NCBI GenBank assembly: GCA_003313425.1
Contig: NHZP01000023.1
Location: 124,001 to 188,000, forward strand
DNA: 64,000 bases
Direction of reading: 5' to 3'
From: Pseudopyrenochaeta lycopersici
Taxonomy: Eukaryota; Ascomycota; Dothideomycetes; Pleosporales; Pseudopyrenochaetaceae
Made by a program: the position numbers and the translations under genes
Notes under the pieces: generated by a model
The model's input: only the letters and a program-made list of their open reading frames with translations
What the model was told of the DNA's origin: nothing
Database searches by the model: none
Shown here: positions 45,698 to 58,031 of the stretch, one piece after another
Position numbering within the stretch: position 1 is the stretch's first letter
Layout: each line of letters begins with the position of its first letter

Positions 45698-46045
45698 TGT
45701 TAAAGATCTAATCAAGTAGTTACAATATAAAGTAACTAGTGTTAACTAGTTAGGCTCTTTAGAGTATTTTGTAGATGTGCAGTATAAGGGGGTTAAATAT
45801 AAAAGTATTAGAATAGTAGTATACTTATAGATTATCTTAGGTTAATTATAATATGCTATAGAGGCTATATTATGCGAGTCTATATACATAATTATCTTAT
45901 AGGATTCCTGTAAGGCCCCCTCTAGGTTTTCTAGGTTTATCTCTATTCTATAGGACATAGTCTGTCTTAGTGTAGGTTTTCTAGGATTACGTAATCCTAG
46001 CGCTATTAGTTAGTTTAGAGGCTTAGTCTCCTCGTTAGTTGTCTA
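45698..46045 (-). repeat. Gy-5 3' LTR (about 348 bp)
   Basis: The first 60 bases recur at 60334-60394. The inner limit is set by the polypurine-like tract and is approximate. Confidence 0.65.
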
Positions 46046-46184
46046 TGCCTCCTCCTACATCCTTATAACTGCCGCCCTTCCTACTTCTATTTATAACACT
46101 ATCCTCTCTCTCTAATCCTAATGTTATTATAACTAACCTACAGCTTCTTATAGTACTACTTAATATTATTCTATTAGAGATTAT

Positions 46185-46682
46185 ATAAACACTATTAGTT
46201 AGGTCGCTATAGTTTCTTATAAGTATTATTTAAAAAAGAAGTTAGAGTATAAGATATTATTATTAAAAGAGAAGTATAAAAATTATTATTATAATAAGGT
46301 ATTGTTATATAAGCTAGTAGATATACTAGTTCTAAACTTTTCTTATCTAGATAAAGAATTAGCTTAGTTAGACGCGTAAGAAGCTAAGGCTAATAACGCA
46401 GAAAAGAAGGCGCTAAATACCCTTCTTACTACTTACGCGAAAAAGAATTAACTTTATAAATAGTAGAAATTATTACAGCGTTATAAGTAATAATAAGTAG
46501 ATAATTTTAGTTATATTATAGAAGAGATTAAAGCTTTAGAGGTAATTAAAGATATTAACTGTAAGGTTAACGTTCTTAAGTAAGGGCTAATACCTAGTAC
46601 TTCTACCTTAGACTAGAGCGTCTTTACTCTATCCTAGCTTAAAGGTAACCTTCTTCTTCTAGGAATTACGTTATTAGATTAG
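46185..46682 (+). pseudogene. Antisense accessory gene remnant of Gy-5
   Basis: Plus-strand frame between LTR and pol end: YLKKKLEYKILLLKEKYKN, EAKANNAEKKALNTLLTTYA and IIEEIKALEVIKDINCKVNV, then GLIPSTSTLD. Strongly helical and charged, likely coiled coil; several TAA/TAG codons, most CAA/CAG-like. No Cys cluster is visible. Ends at TAG 46680. Confidence 0.45.
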
Positions 46683-46906
46683 GTTAGTTATAGTTCTAGT
46701 ATCTAAGTTCTTTTTATTCTCTATTTTAGTTATATTTACTAATTTATTCTTTACAGTTCCCTAGATTTAATCTTAGTTCCTAAGTATTCTTAGAGTTAGG
46801 GTACCCTTTCTATTTAACTAGATACTCGTCCTCTCTATACTTATCTTCTACAACCTTAGAATATTGCATATTAAGGATTTTCTTAACTTTATACTCTATT
46901 TCCTCT

Positions 46907-47258
46907 TATAGAGGAAAAAGGGAGAGCTTGGCAACAGTTACCTAGGTAATCTATGAGATGGACTACTGTTTTGTCTAAGAGGCTTTGAGAGCCAGCTATA
47001 TAAAGGAGAGCTGAGCACGGCCTATTACAGGGGCCATTATACGGTAGGAGCGTAAGCAGCGTGTACGCGTGCGCGTGCGCGCACGTGAGTCTACCTTCAG
47101 GTGTCTCCTGCGTGAGCTTGCACGTGAGCGCGCACGTGAGCGCGTACGTGAGCGCGCCCTTGAATGCACACAAAAGACGTGTCTCTCCAGGGTAAGCTCC
47201 TACGTCAGCGCGCACGTGAGCCTACCGTACCCCAGGTCACAGCGCGTTGTTTGCAACA
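46907..47258 (-). mobile_element. Un-mutated solo LTR (352 bp) in Gy-5
   Basis: GC-rich island in AT-rich Gy-5. On the minus strand it starts TGTTGCAAAC and ends CCTCTATA (probably once ..CA). Flanked by a perfect 5-bp duplication CCTCT (46902-46906 and 47259-47263). A TATA-like TTTATATAGC lies on the minus strand at about 47000. It contains about five repeats of a CACGTGAGCGCG-like unit (47083-47223). No gene inside; open frames here are by-products of the GC content. Confidence 0.8.
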
Positions 47259-49970
47259 CCTCTTTAGTTTTATACCTAAAGGTTTTTTATAGTAGCGTTA
47301 CTAAGTACGCAGGTTCTAATAGATTAATGTAGAACCTTAAGTAGATTTTTACGTCTTTAGGTAGTTCTAATATATACGTAACTAGTCTATTACGTTACTT
47401 AACTAAAAATAGTCTAACTTTAACGTAGTCTAATCCTTTATTAAGTTATTTTATGCGTAGGTTTTTAATAAGTAAATATACTTTATCCTCCTTTTTTTAG
47501 CTAAGGCGTTGTTTTTCTTTTCTTATTAATATATAAAATTTATTATTCTTATTTTTTCTTAAGTCTGCCTTATTATTATTTTAATATTTCCTGTAGTTCT
47601 TCTACTATTCTAAATACAGCTTCTACTTTAATACTTAGAAAGTTTCTATTAAATAAGTTTAGGTATTTCCAGTAATAGGCGTAGAATAGTATTTCGCCTA
47701 TTACTTTAGATTTACTATTATTAAATATAATTTATGCTGTTAGTAATAGTAATACCTAGTTATTTTATTATTTATTATAATACGCTCGTAGGTATTATTT
47801 TAGGGTTCTGTTTATTTATTCTATTTATTTGTTAGTTTCTAGGTAGTACGCTGTAGATAGTTTCCTTTAGGTGCCTATCTTAGCTATAAAAGTTAACTAG
47901 AAATTAGATATAAATAGTTTATCTCTATTGCTTATAATAGTCTTTAGTATGCTGTAGTATTAGAATACTTAGTCCTTTATTATTTCCGCGAGTTATATTA
48001 CTATAAAGTTCTTTCTAAATAGTATAAACTCTACGTATTTAATATATCTACATACTATATTATATATCGCGTTATACTTATATCTAGTTACTTTATCTGC
48101 AGACTTAAGTAAGTCTGTAATAAAGTCTATTACTATATCTTCCTATAGCTTTATAGGTATCTTAATTACCTGCAACTTGCTGTAGGGTGCGTGCGTAGCA
48201 TATTTATTCTATTAGCAGGGTACACATCTCTTAATATATATTTCTACTTTCTGCCTTAGATTCGTAATATAGTAGTTTTATTAAATAAGTTCTATAGTTT
48301 TTATAATTCTTAGGTGTCTATATATTAGATCGTCGTGATGTTATTAGATAATAGTTTTATATAAATTTTTAGGAACTTCTACTTATATTTTTAAGATTGC
48401 GTAGTACTCTTATAAAGGTCCTAAGGCTCTATCTTTATTTATTCTTAGGATTACTATACAAACTTTAGTCTTTTTTCCTACTATATTCTGGTTTCTGCTT
48501 AGTATGTCTACTCTTCTATTTTCTTTCCTTAGTATATATATAATCTTAAACTTATATTATCTTAAGAGTTCTAACTATCTTACTTATCTTTAGTTAAGTT
48601 ATTTTATTATTATAAAGTATATTAGGTTTTAGTAGTCTATGTAAATAGTAAGTTCTAAGTAACTTTCTGTATATACTCTCTAATATTGTAGTACGTTAAT
48701 AATAGCTATAAGTTCTTTATTATAGATATTATATTATTCCTCTACTTATAAGAACTTTTAAGAATAATATACTATAGGGTGCTATTTTCTATCTTTCTTC
48801 TGTAAGGCTACTACTCCTATTACGAGGTCTAATACATCTATTTTAATCCTTAGTAGTTATCTACTAGTAAATAATATAAGTACTAGTTTAGCTATACATA
48901 CTTCTTTTAGTTTCTTAAAGGCTTATTATTATTCCTTGTTCTAGTCTTATTTTTCTTCTTTTTTTATTAGTTTTATTAAGAGTACTACAATCTTAGAGAA
49001 GTCTTTAATAAACTATTAATTAAAGTTAATAAATCCTAAGAATAACTAGATATCTTTAACTATCTGTAGTGTTTTCTATTCTTAGTTTATCCTAATCTTA
49101 GATTTACTAATCTATACTCTTTATCTTCTAACTATATATCTTAGGAATTTTATCTCTTCTTTATAAAATTTACACTTTTCTAGTTTTAACTCTAGGTAGT
49201 AGTCTCTTAGTTATCGTAGTACTTCCTTAATATAGTCTTAATATTTGTCTATATTCCTTAAGTAGACTAAAATATTATCTAGGTAGGCTATAGTATATAT
49301 ATTAAGATATTCTACTAAAATATTATTTATTAGGTCTTAACACGCTCCTAGTGCGTTTATTAGGCTAAATAGTATTACTATATATTTATAGTATCTATAT
49401 TATATCTTAAAGGCAGTCTTCTATTCTTCTCCCTCCTTTATTCTAATAAGGTTGTACGCTCTTCTTAGATCTAATATAGTAAAGTATTAAGCTCTTATTA
49501 ATCTATCGCGTAATTCTTATATATTAGGTAGTAGGTAATAGTTCTTCTTAGTAATGTTATTTAACTTTCTATAGTTAATATATAACCTTAGTACTTTATC
49601 TTTCTTTAGCGCGAATAAGATAGGGTATCTTACTAAGGACTTAGATTTCCTAATAAAACTTTTTATTAAATTTTTATTAATATATTTCTTTAGAACGCCT
49701 AGTTTATAGTTACTAAGGTAGTATATTAGTATAAACTTAGGCTACTTACTTTCTATAAGTTCTATCTTATAATCCTATAGTTAGTGTTTTAGTAGTACTC
49801 GCTTTTTTATCTTTTTAGTAAATATATCTCTAAATTCTTTATATTCCTCTAGGATCCCTAGAGTAGTAACTAACTTCTTATTCTTCTTAGCGTTCTCTAC
49901 TAGCTGCTAATAAAGTAGCTCTTTAGTTTTTCGCGAAGGTTTAATATTTATTATTACCTTCTTATCTACT

Positions 49971-50272
49971 TGTAAGGCAGTCAACACGCACAGTTAGGAC
50001 GGTCTTAGTTAAAGAAACTTAATTTAAAAGGAAATGGACAAAATAGCAGATACCTCTCACCTTCAGGGGAGAGGTGCTGCCTATATATATAAGCTAGAGC
50101 AGGCTAGTCCCGATCTAGTTACTTAGCTTAGTGAAAGGTAAGAGGTAACAGTTACCTTTTACCAGCGTCTAGTAACTTGGCAGGATTGTTACCTTTTACC
50201 TGCGTCTAGTAACTTGTTAGGATTGAACCCTTTCACCTGCGTCTAGTAACCTAAAAGGATTAAACCCTAATA
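49971..50272 (-). repeat. Gy-6 3' LTR (302 bp)
   Basis: Matches 57730-58031 along its full length, mostly with transition differences. Contains three CACC/TACC-TGCGTCTAGTAAC-type internal repeats. Confidence 0.9.
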
Positions 50273-53200
50273 TAACCCCCTCCCTTTAAAATAGTAAGGG
50301 CCTCTAAACTAAGAGACAAAAATTTAAGATAAAACATAAGAAAACTGTTTACTACTAAGTCCCTCTAACTTAGTAAATCTAGTAATAGGCTTTATATAGC
50401 GCTACGCATGTCTAAACAGTTTCCTATACAAAATCGCTAAGCTCTAAGGTGTTTTTTAACACTTCTACCCTATAACGCAAAAATAGAACCTAAAGACCTT
50501 TATATAATACATATAGGAGTAACCTTTATAATTTTTGTTTAGTTATAAGGTCCCTAGACGTAGCGCGTAAAGCGAGGCGCACTGCGCAAAGTAAGGGCGA
50601 AGGCGAGCAATCTTAAAGCTATAGATGCGCGAATTAAGGCTAGAAGCGCGCAAATTAAGGTAAATTAAGGCGCGCTAACTTAAGCAAAACTGTTTAGATA
50701 CCTTCGTCGCTGCTAAGATACTCTTCTGCAGCTAGCCTATCCTTGTTAAGTAGTAACTAATTTAGAGGCATGCAATAAGTAGGTAGCTTAGGCTTATTAG
50801 GCTGTCGCTAATAAAATAGATAAGCGTCGTAGTTATTAGGGTACTTAGTTGCTAGGTGCTAGGTAGGTTTTAGGTATCCAGTCTATTTAATTAGGTACTA
50901 CCACTTGCACTTTTAGTAGCCTTTAACGCTAGTTTACTAGTAATTAAGAAAATTATTAATAAGCTACTTATCTTAAACTTTACTATTAAGATTAATTACC
51001 TTAATAGCTACTAGCTAAGCTAGCGCTTAATCTAGAAGCCCTTTTAAGAGCGTAGGCTAAAGAAGCTTAAGGTAAAACATAGGAAAAACTCTGCTACCTA
51101 ACATATCTAGTAAAAAGTCTAATTAATACGCCTAGCTGTTATACATAACTCTCGTAACGCTGTAAGGCCCTGCCTACTTAAGGTCTAGCTTCTTTAATTC
51201 CTATTTAGTAGACTAATTAATTATATTAACTATAACTTAGTCTCTAACAGCGTACTTTAGTACTAATTAGTAAGAAGTGTTAGCGTAGTAAGCTTATTCT
51301 TATTAAGCCTATAGTATTTATTCTTATAAATAAGTAACTAGGTCCGCGTAGGTGTTTATAAGCTTATCTACCTAGATTTTATTACTAGCTACGGCGCTAC
51401 TAAGCTTTTTGTTATAGTTTTCCCCTAGGTGTATGCTACTATAAGGGTAATATCTAAGATCTGTAAAGAATAGCGTTATGCCTGTAGAGGCGTTAACTAT
51501 ATTATTAGCCTAAAACTTAGTAACGTAAAGCTAGGCAGCCTAGTTAGTTTATGCGTACTTAATATACTAATAAAGATAAATTTCTAAGGCTTAATTTACC
51601 TACTTAGTCTGCCTATCTGTTTTAAGGTAATAGGCTGTTAATAAGCGCTGTTAGATACGTAGTCGCTTACAGACCCGCCTCTAAAACTAACTAACAAAAT
51701 TTAAACTATAGTTAGAGATAATACTAAGAGGAATGCTATATAATTTAAAGACCTCTATAAAGCACCTAGCAGCTTTAGCTGCAGTATAGCTATACGTAGG
51801 GAAAAAATACTATCTTTTTATAAGGTAGTCTATAATAACAAGGATATTCTTAAAAGTATAGCTATCTAGCTAAGAGGCAGGTAAATCTTAAATAAAATTA
51901 ACTAAAATTTCTGTCTAGCGTCTATAAGGCACTAGCAGTAGCCATAAGTAACTATACTTACTATCCTAAGGGCTTTTTGTTTAGTAATAAGTAGCGCACG
52001 CGTCGCAATACTATTTAATTAACAGGTACATCTTTAGCTAGTAATACTGCAAGTATATAAAGAAGAACGTGTTGCGAGGGCCCTTATAACTAGCAATTTA
52101 ATAGTTGTAATATAACTCTATAATGCGTCAGCGTAACTATAAGTTAGGAGGCACGTAAAGCCTAGTCTTGTCTATCTATAGGTGTTAGGAAGCTCCTTCA
52201 CCTGTGCTTAATAGGTTTGCAGCAGAGAAATAGTAGCTATTTTTGTGAAACTATAATAGTAATTTAGTAGTTTCTGTGTTAATAGCTTTGAAGGCCTTTT
52301 TAGCTATAGCGTTGTCAGCGTACGCGGCGTCTAGGATTTCTTCTGTTAACTAATAGTTGTCCTTGTAACAGGGCAGCGAAGGATCTATTATACTATTAAT
52401 AGGCGTAGGATTATTATTATTATTATTAAATTTTATAGGAAAGTCTATTTTACAAGCGCAGGTAAAGCAAAATTACACTACCTTAGCTTATTCCTAAGAT
52501 ATTTAGTCTAAGGACTTAGGTTAACTAAGAGCTAAGGCGCGCAAGGCTGTTATAACTGCTAGTTATATACCTAGAGAGAGCACTTAGGGTCTAAGAATAG
52601 CAGCCCGTGTACTATAACAAGGGTCTTCTGCGTTTATTAGGGTATCCTAAAGTTAATAGCTTAAAGCGTCTGCTTTACTATTAGTTTCCCTAGGGGTATA
52701 GATAATCTTAAAGTTAAACTAGCTAAGAAATAAGGACTACTATACTTACTATTAGCTAAGTTTTTTAGTTATTATAAACTATTCTAGGTTCTTATAGTCT
52801 ATTATTACGTATATTAGTTAAGAAGAGCCTATAAGTTTAGGCTCCTATTCCTTAAATACCTATATAATTACTATAAGTTTAAGATTATAGATGTTATAGT
52901 TATACTCTGCTAAAGAGTATTTCTTTAAAAAGAAAGTAATAGGTTATAGGACGTCCTTATTATTATATTACTTTATAACCCTGCCTAATACCTATCCTAA
53001 CGTATTAGTAAAGATATAGATTTACTTAGTAAGATTAAAATACTTTAATACTACGCCTATACGAAATACTACTTTAAGAGCCTTAAAAGCTTTTACTTTC
53101 TCCTCCCCCTATATAATTAGCTTATAATAAACTTTCTTATAAGCAGGTTTATTAAGATTACTACTTTTCTTTTCTATAATAGTAGCCTTAATAAGGCGTG

Positions 53201-56200
53201 TAAGCAGTAACGCTATCTTTAAGTAGCCTTTAATAAAGCGCTAAGAGAAGCTAGTGTACCTAAAGAAAGTAAGTATATCTTAGGCAGTCTTTAGTATTTC
53301 CTATTACTGTACAGCCTTAATTTTCTTAAGGTTAATTTTAATACCCTTATTTATAATTATTATACTTAGGAACTTAATACAGTCTGTATAAAATTCTAAT
53401 TTACGCGGGTTTATATAGAACCCTTTTTCCTTAAAGCGCGTAAGCACCTTTTTAACATACTCTATGTAGGCTTCTACTAATTCTAAGAAAACTAAGATAT
53501 TATCTAGATAAGTAGTATAAAACTTATTAAAGTACTTAAAAAGAGCGCTATTAATTACTCTTTAAAATATAGCTAGAGTATTATAGAGGCCTATAGGTAT
53601 TACGCGGTATTAATAAGTGCCCTAACGCGTAAAGAAGGCAGTAAGCTACTCTAAACTAGGCTTTATGCGAATTTAATAAAAAGCGTGTATAACATTAAAT
53701 TTAGAAAAGATAATAGCTTTATTAAGCTTAGCTAAAGTCTCGTAGAAGAAAGGAATTAAGTATTAATCCTTAACAGAGGCTTTGTTAAGGTCTTAATAAT
53801 CTACGCAGACTTAGATACTACTGCTAGGTTTAGTAATAATAAGTAAGTTATTTTATGTAGTAGAGGGTCCCTAGAAGATAAATCCTAGGCCTCTATCTCC
53901 TAAATATATTACTTAATAGCTTTAAACTGTTTACTAGAAAATAGTCTTGCTTAATAATTAGGCACCTTAGCTCCTAGCTTAAGCTTAATCTTATAGTTAT
54001 ATTCTAAGTAATCTAGGAGCTTAGCTGCGGCTACTTTATTAATTATAGGAATAATTAAGGTATATTCCTTAAGCAGGTGCAGAGGTAGGATATCTTTTAA
54101 TAAGACTTCCTTAGGAGAGTTAAAGAACTTATTATAGTCCTTTTATGCTGCTGCGCGATAGATTTTCTATAACGCTCTTAGTAGTAAGCGACGAACTATT
54201 ATAAACAGAGGGTAGTTTTTTTATTTAGTAAACGCCTAAATAGCTCTTAGTAAGACGACCTTAATGCCTACTATAGGTTTAGTTTACTAGTGTAGTACTT
54301 AGTATTCGTCGTCTAGCTTTGCTAGGGCTGTAGTATCTAACTTTGCCTGTTATTAGCTAGTCTTACCTTTATTCCTACTATCTGTAGAGGAACTAGGCTG
54401 TGTAGAGGCGTTAGGCGTAGCTCGCTCGCAGACAACTTATAGTGTATATAAGTGTTGCTAGCATTCTGTTTAGTAGTATACGTTAGGGAATTTAATTATA
54501 CTCTAACAGTAATTAAAGCGTAGTATATGCAGTTTCCTCTAGTAGAATCCTAATACTAGGTTAAAGGCCCTATACTAGTTAAGAATATAGGTAGAAGTGT
54601 GCTTAAAGTAGGAATTAATTTTTATATAAAATTTAACCTTATAAGTAATAAATTCTAAAGTAACGCTTTTATATCCTTCGCACATAATAGGCGTAATAAG
54701 AGAAATTAGTTAGAACCCCTAGGTGAGCTAGAGGAACTGCTATAAGATAAAGTTTGTATCTACTCTATTATCTGCTAATGTCTAGGCAACGTAGGGGGCG
54801 TTTTCTTATTATCTAATTATGCTTAAGAAAGCGAACTAGTCTAAGCTATCTAGACATAGCTTATCTTTCTAGACAGCCTGCGTGCGTTGCAAGAGTGCCT
54901 GCGCTACAGGCTTATATATACTACTCTAGTAAGTAGTAGCTAGCGCAGTTTCTTAAGACTAATTATTAACTCTAGATAAAGGACTTTTATCTAGAGTTAC
55001 TCTTCCCCTAAATAAATAACGTCTTTAGCTTTGTTACTATTACTGTTAGAGACTTCTTTGTAGTTAGAGTTACTAGTCTCTAGGCTTGCGTGCACGTAAT
55101 AATTAGTAGCTAGGTTACTGCGCGGATTTCCTTAATACTAGTTACGGCTAGAGTCCGCGTTATAAGGCTTAGGACCGTTAGCTAGCTTATAGTTACCTAT
55201 TCTATTATTTTTAAATAACAGACGTAGGCCTAGAGTAGGCTTACTAGCTTTCTTAATAGGCATATCCGCTGCCGTCCTTAGAATAAATTTACGAGGCAGT
55301 GCTAGGCTTAGTCTAGCTAGCGCGTTACGCTCCTTCGTTTGATTGGCGAGATACTAAGGTAATTACTAGAGGTTGTAGCTCTAACATGTATTATTAATTA
55401 TATTACAAAGAGATTAGAAGTTAGCAGTAGTATAGACAGCGGGCGCGCTGCTAAGGCTCTGTTAGAGATAGCCTAGAAGCTTAGCTTAAAGCTTATACGC
55501 TTAAGTTATAGTAATCTATCTAAGCTAAGTAGTAATAGCGTTAAACTCTGTCTAGAATAGAGCCTATGCTTTAACTATAGTAGGGTATTCTAGCGAGCTA
55601 CGTTCTAGGAAGACTAAAGTATTATATTACTATTCTACTATAACGTAGTAGTTACAGTTACTAAAGATAGAGTTAAGGATATAAAAATACTTAAAGTTAT
55701 CTTTATATTAATATAAAAACCTATTAGACTCTTATAGTAAGGTTTAAGCAGAACTACTAGTAGCTTAAAAGATAAATTATACTTACATGTTATTATATTA
55801 CTAGTCTAACCTATTATTTTTAAAATAGTTAAGTATCTTCGTAATCTACTTATAAAGATTAGGACCTCTAGAGTATACTAGAGGCACCTAAATTTGCTTA
55901 TTCTTTATAGATAAGAACTAATATAACCCCTTAATCTTATAGTAGAGCTTAGTTAGATAAGGGCTTAGTATTACTGTGTTGCCTAGGGATGTTTAGTATT
56001 CGCGAGTAAGAGGAAGGTTAGTTAAGAGCAGAACACGCTAAGAGGAACTAAACTTATTAAGAATACTGCCTACTACGTTACCTTATAGGAGGATTTATAT
56101 AGGCGTACTTATTCCTCCTAGCAGAGGCTTATTTATAGCTCTTAGGGCTAGCTGTAATAGGGTAAGTCTAGTAAGGCCTAAAACCTTAGGAGAGCTAGAT

Positions 56201-57244
56201 AATAAATAGTCGCGCAACGCAGAGTTACGCTTATTCTTAATTTCTTATAATAAACCTTCTAAGGTTTTGTAGTTAGTAATAAGCTTATTCTACTGCTTGC
56301 TAAGCTTATTATATTCTTTAACTAGCTTATCCTTTTATTAAGTAAAGCTGCGTTATTATTTAGTTAGTTCCTGCTTTAGAGTAGAAGCGTTAAGGTAGCG
56401 TATCTCTAATAACTTCTTATCCTTATTAAGAGTATATAGGGTACACCTAAATAGTATTATTAGGCGTGTAAGTTACATAGGCTTAAGGCTTAAGAACTTA
56501 CTAGAGTAGTTCTTTACGAGCTAGATACCTAAGGGTGCTAATCGCTAAATAGAAGTAGGTAGACTTAAGCTCACAAATAGTAGCAAACCTAGAAGGCTAC
56601 CTAGAGGAAGATAGTTATTAAAGTCCTTAGGAAGACCTAGATTAGCAGCTTCCTTACGTAGCTGTATCTAATAAGCTCCTATAGCACGCTGTGTTATATC
56701 GCGAGAGAAGGAATATAGGTTAACTTCCTTAGTTAATAAGTTAGCACAGGAGCTTATTAGCGCAAATTTAGGGTACTCTACGTCTTTAACAACAGGGTTT
56801 TCTAAGATAACTAGTTCTGAATCCTCTATAGCCTTATTCTTGTTCTTCTCTTAGCGTTAATAAGCCCTTTCCTTAAGTTAATTACGAGCCGCCTGTATTT
56901 TAGCTAACGCGTTATCTTTCTAACAAGCTTAAAATTTAGGCCGCTAGCTAGAGGACCTTTTATTATAAGAGCTATCTGCTATTAGGCTGAATAAAGAAGG
57001 TTAGATAGAAGTAAAAGTAGATATAGAGGTAAAAGTAAAAGTTGAAGTAAAACTAGAGGGAATCCTTAAGCTTTAGTAAGTAGACTTAAGATTTAACTAT
57101 TAGTTAAGTAGTATTGTTAGTTAAGTAAAGTTACTAAGACTAGGAGAAATACTTAGGAGTGTCGTGCATAGGCTAAGTTTAGAGAATTACCTAATTAGGA
57201 AGTTTTAGAGGGTGAATGCGTGCTTAAGGCGGCACGTGCGCGTA

Positions 57245-57368
57245 ATTAAAATACACGCACAGACTGTAGTGTGTAAAAGTAGGAATAATCCCTAGAGTAT
57301 TCCTATATTAAAATACACGCACAGACTGTAGTGTGTGAAAGTAGGAATAATCCCTAGAGTATTCCTAT
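57245..57368. repeat. Tandem duplication, 2 x 62 bp, in Gy-6 leader
   Basis: 57245-57306 and 57307-57368 differ at one or two positions. Each carries an inverted pair AGGAATA / TATTCCT. It lies between the 5' LTR and gag on the minus strand. Confidence 0.85.
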
Positions 57369-57729
57369 TTAAGGAAGGGAATAATAGGACGTGTCTTGTT
57401 AATAATAATCCTAGCGTTTAGGTAGCGTAAAGCGCAGGCACTGAGGTGCGAAACAGGTTACTAGCAAGGAAACCTAGCAAATTCTAGGCTATTCTAAAGC
57501 TTAACTAAGAGGGAATAGCTTGCAAAATTTTAGCTAAACTAGTAGCAGAGGATAGCACTGTAAATTAACTATCGTGCGAGGGCTATCCTAAAGCTTAACT
57601 AAGGGGGGATAGGATCTAGTCCTAGTACGTTAGTACTACCTTACTATTAAACTTACCTAAGAGGTAATAGCTTAAGCAACTGTGTGTTAACTACGGAGAG
57701 GAGCCAAAGCGCTGTATAATCTGCTATTA

Positions 57730-58031
57730 TGTAAGGCAGTTAACACGCACAGTTAGGATAGTCTTAGTTAAAGAAACTTAATTTAAAAGGAAATGGATAA
57801 AATAGCAGATACCTCTTACCTTTAGGGGAGAGGTGCTGCCTATATACATAAGCTAGAGCAGGCTAGTCCCGATCCAGTTACCTAGCTTGGTGAAAGGTAA
57901 GAGGTAACAGTTACCTTTTACCAGCGTCTAGTAACTTGGCAGGATCGTTACCTTTCACCTGCGTCTAGTAACTTGTTAGGATTGAACCCTTTCACCTGCG
58001 TCTAGTAACCTGAAAGGATTGAACCCTAACA
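57730..58031 (-). repeat. Gy-6 5' LTR (302 bp)
   Basis: Partner of 49971-50272, less mutated. Internal direct repeats built on GCGTCTAGTAAC occur three times at about 57920-58010. Confidence 0.9.

Larger units (their letters stand above)
45698..49970 (-). mobile_element. Gy-5 left part: RIP-degraded chromovirus (minus)
   Basis: The 3' LTR begins TGTTAAAGATCTAAT at 45698 and runs to about 46045; a pyrimidine-rich GCCTCCTCCTAC follows (polypurine tract on the minus strand). Then an antisense remnant, chromodomain region (46690-47500, carrying a solo LTR), integrase (about 47500-48450), reverse transcriptase and RNase H (about 48500-49750; active site YLDNILVYL near 49275, second Asp lost) and protease. 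Gy-6 is inserted at 49971. Inserted in Gy-3 after GCTAT. Confidence 0.8.
49971..58031 (-). mobile_element. Gy-6: complete but RIP-degraded gypsy element (minus)
   Basis: 8061 bp with 302-bp LTRs and the duplication CTACT (49966-49970 and 58032-58036). A polypurine tract (AAAGGGAGGGGGGTTA on the minus strand) abuts the left (3') LTR, so the element reads leftward: gag about 57000-54300, reverse transcriptase about 54000-53000 (active site YLDNILVFL near 53490; KLEFYTDCIKFLSI near 53385), integrase about 52300-51000. Riddled with stops. A different family from Gy-3 and Gy-4 judging by its LTR. Confidence 0.88.

Noticed and set aside
46889..47332. Two open frames of about 100 codons on both strands
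   Set aside because: They are produced by the GC-rich repeats of a solo LTR bounded by a CCTCT duplication; no protein features.
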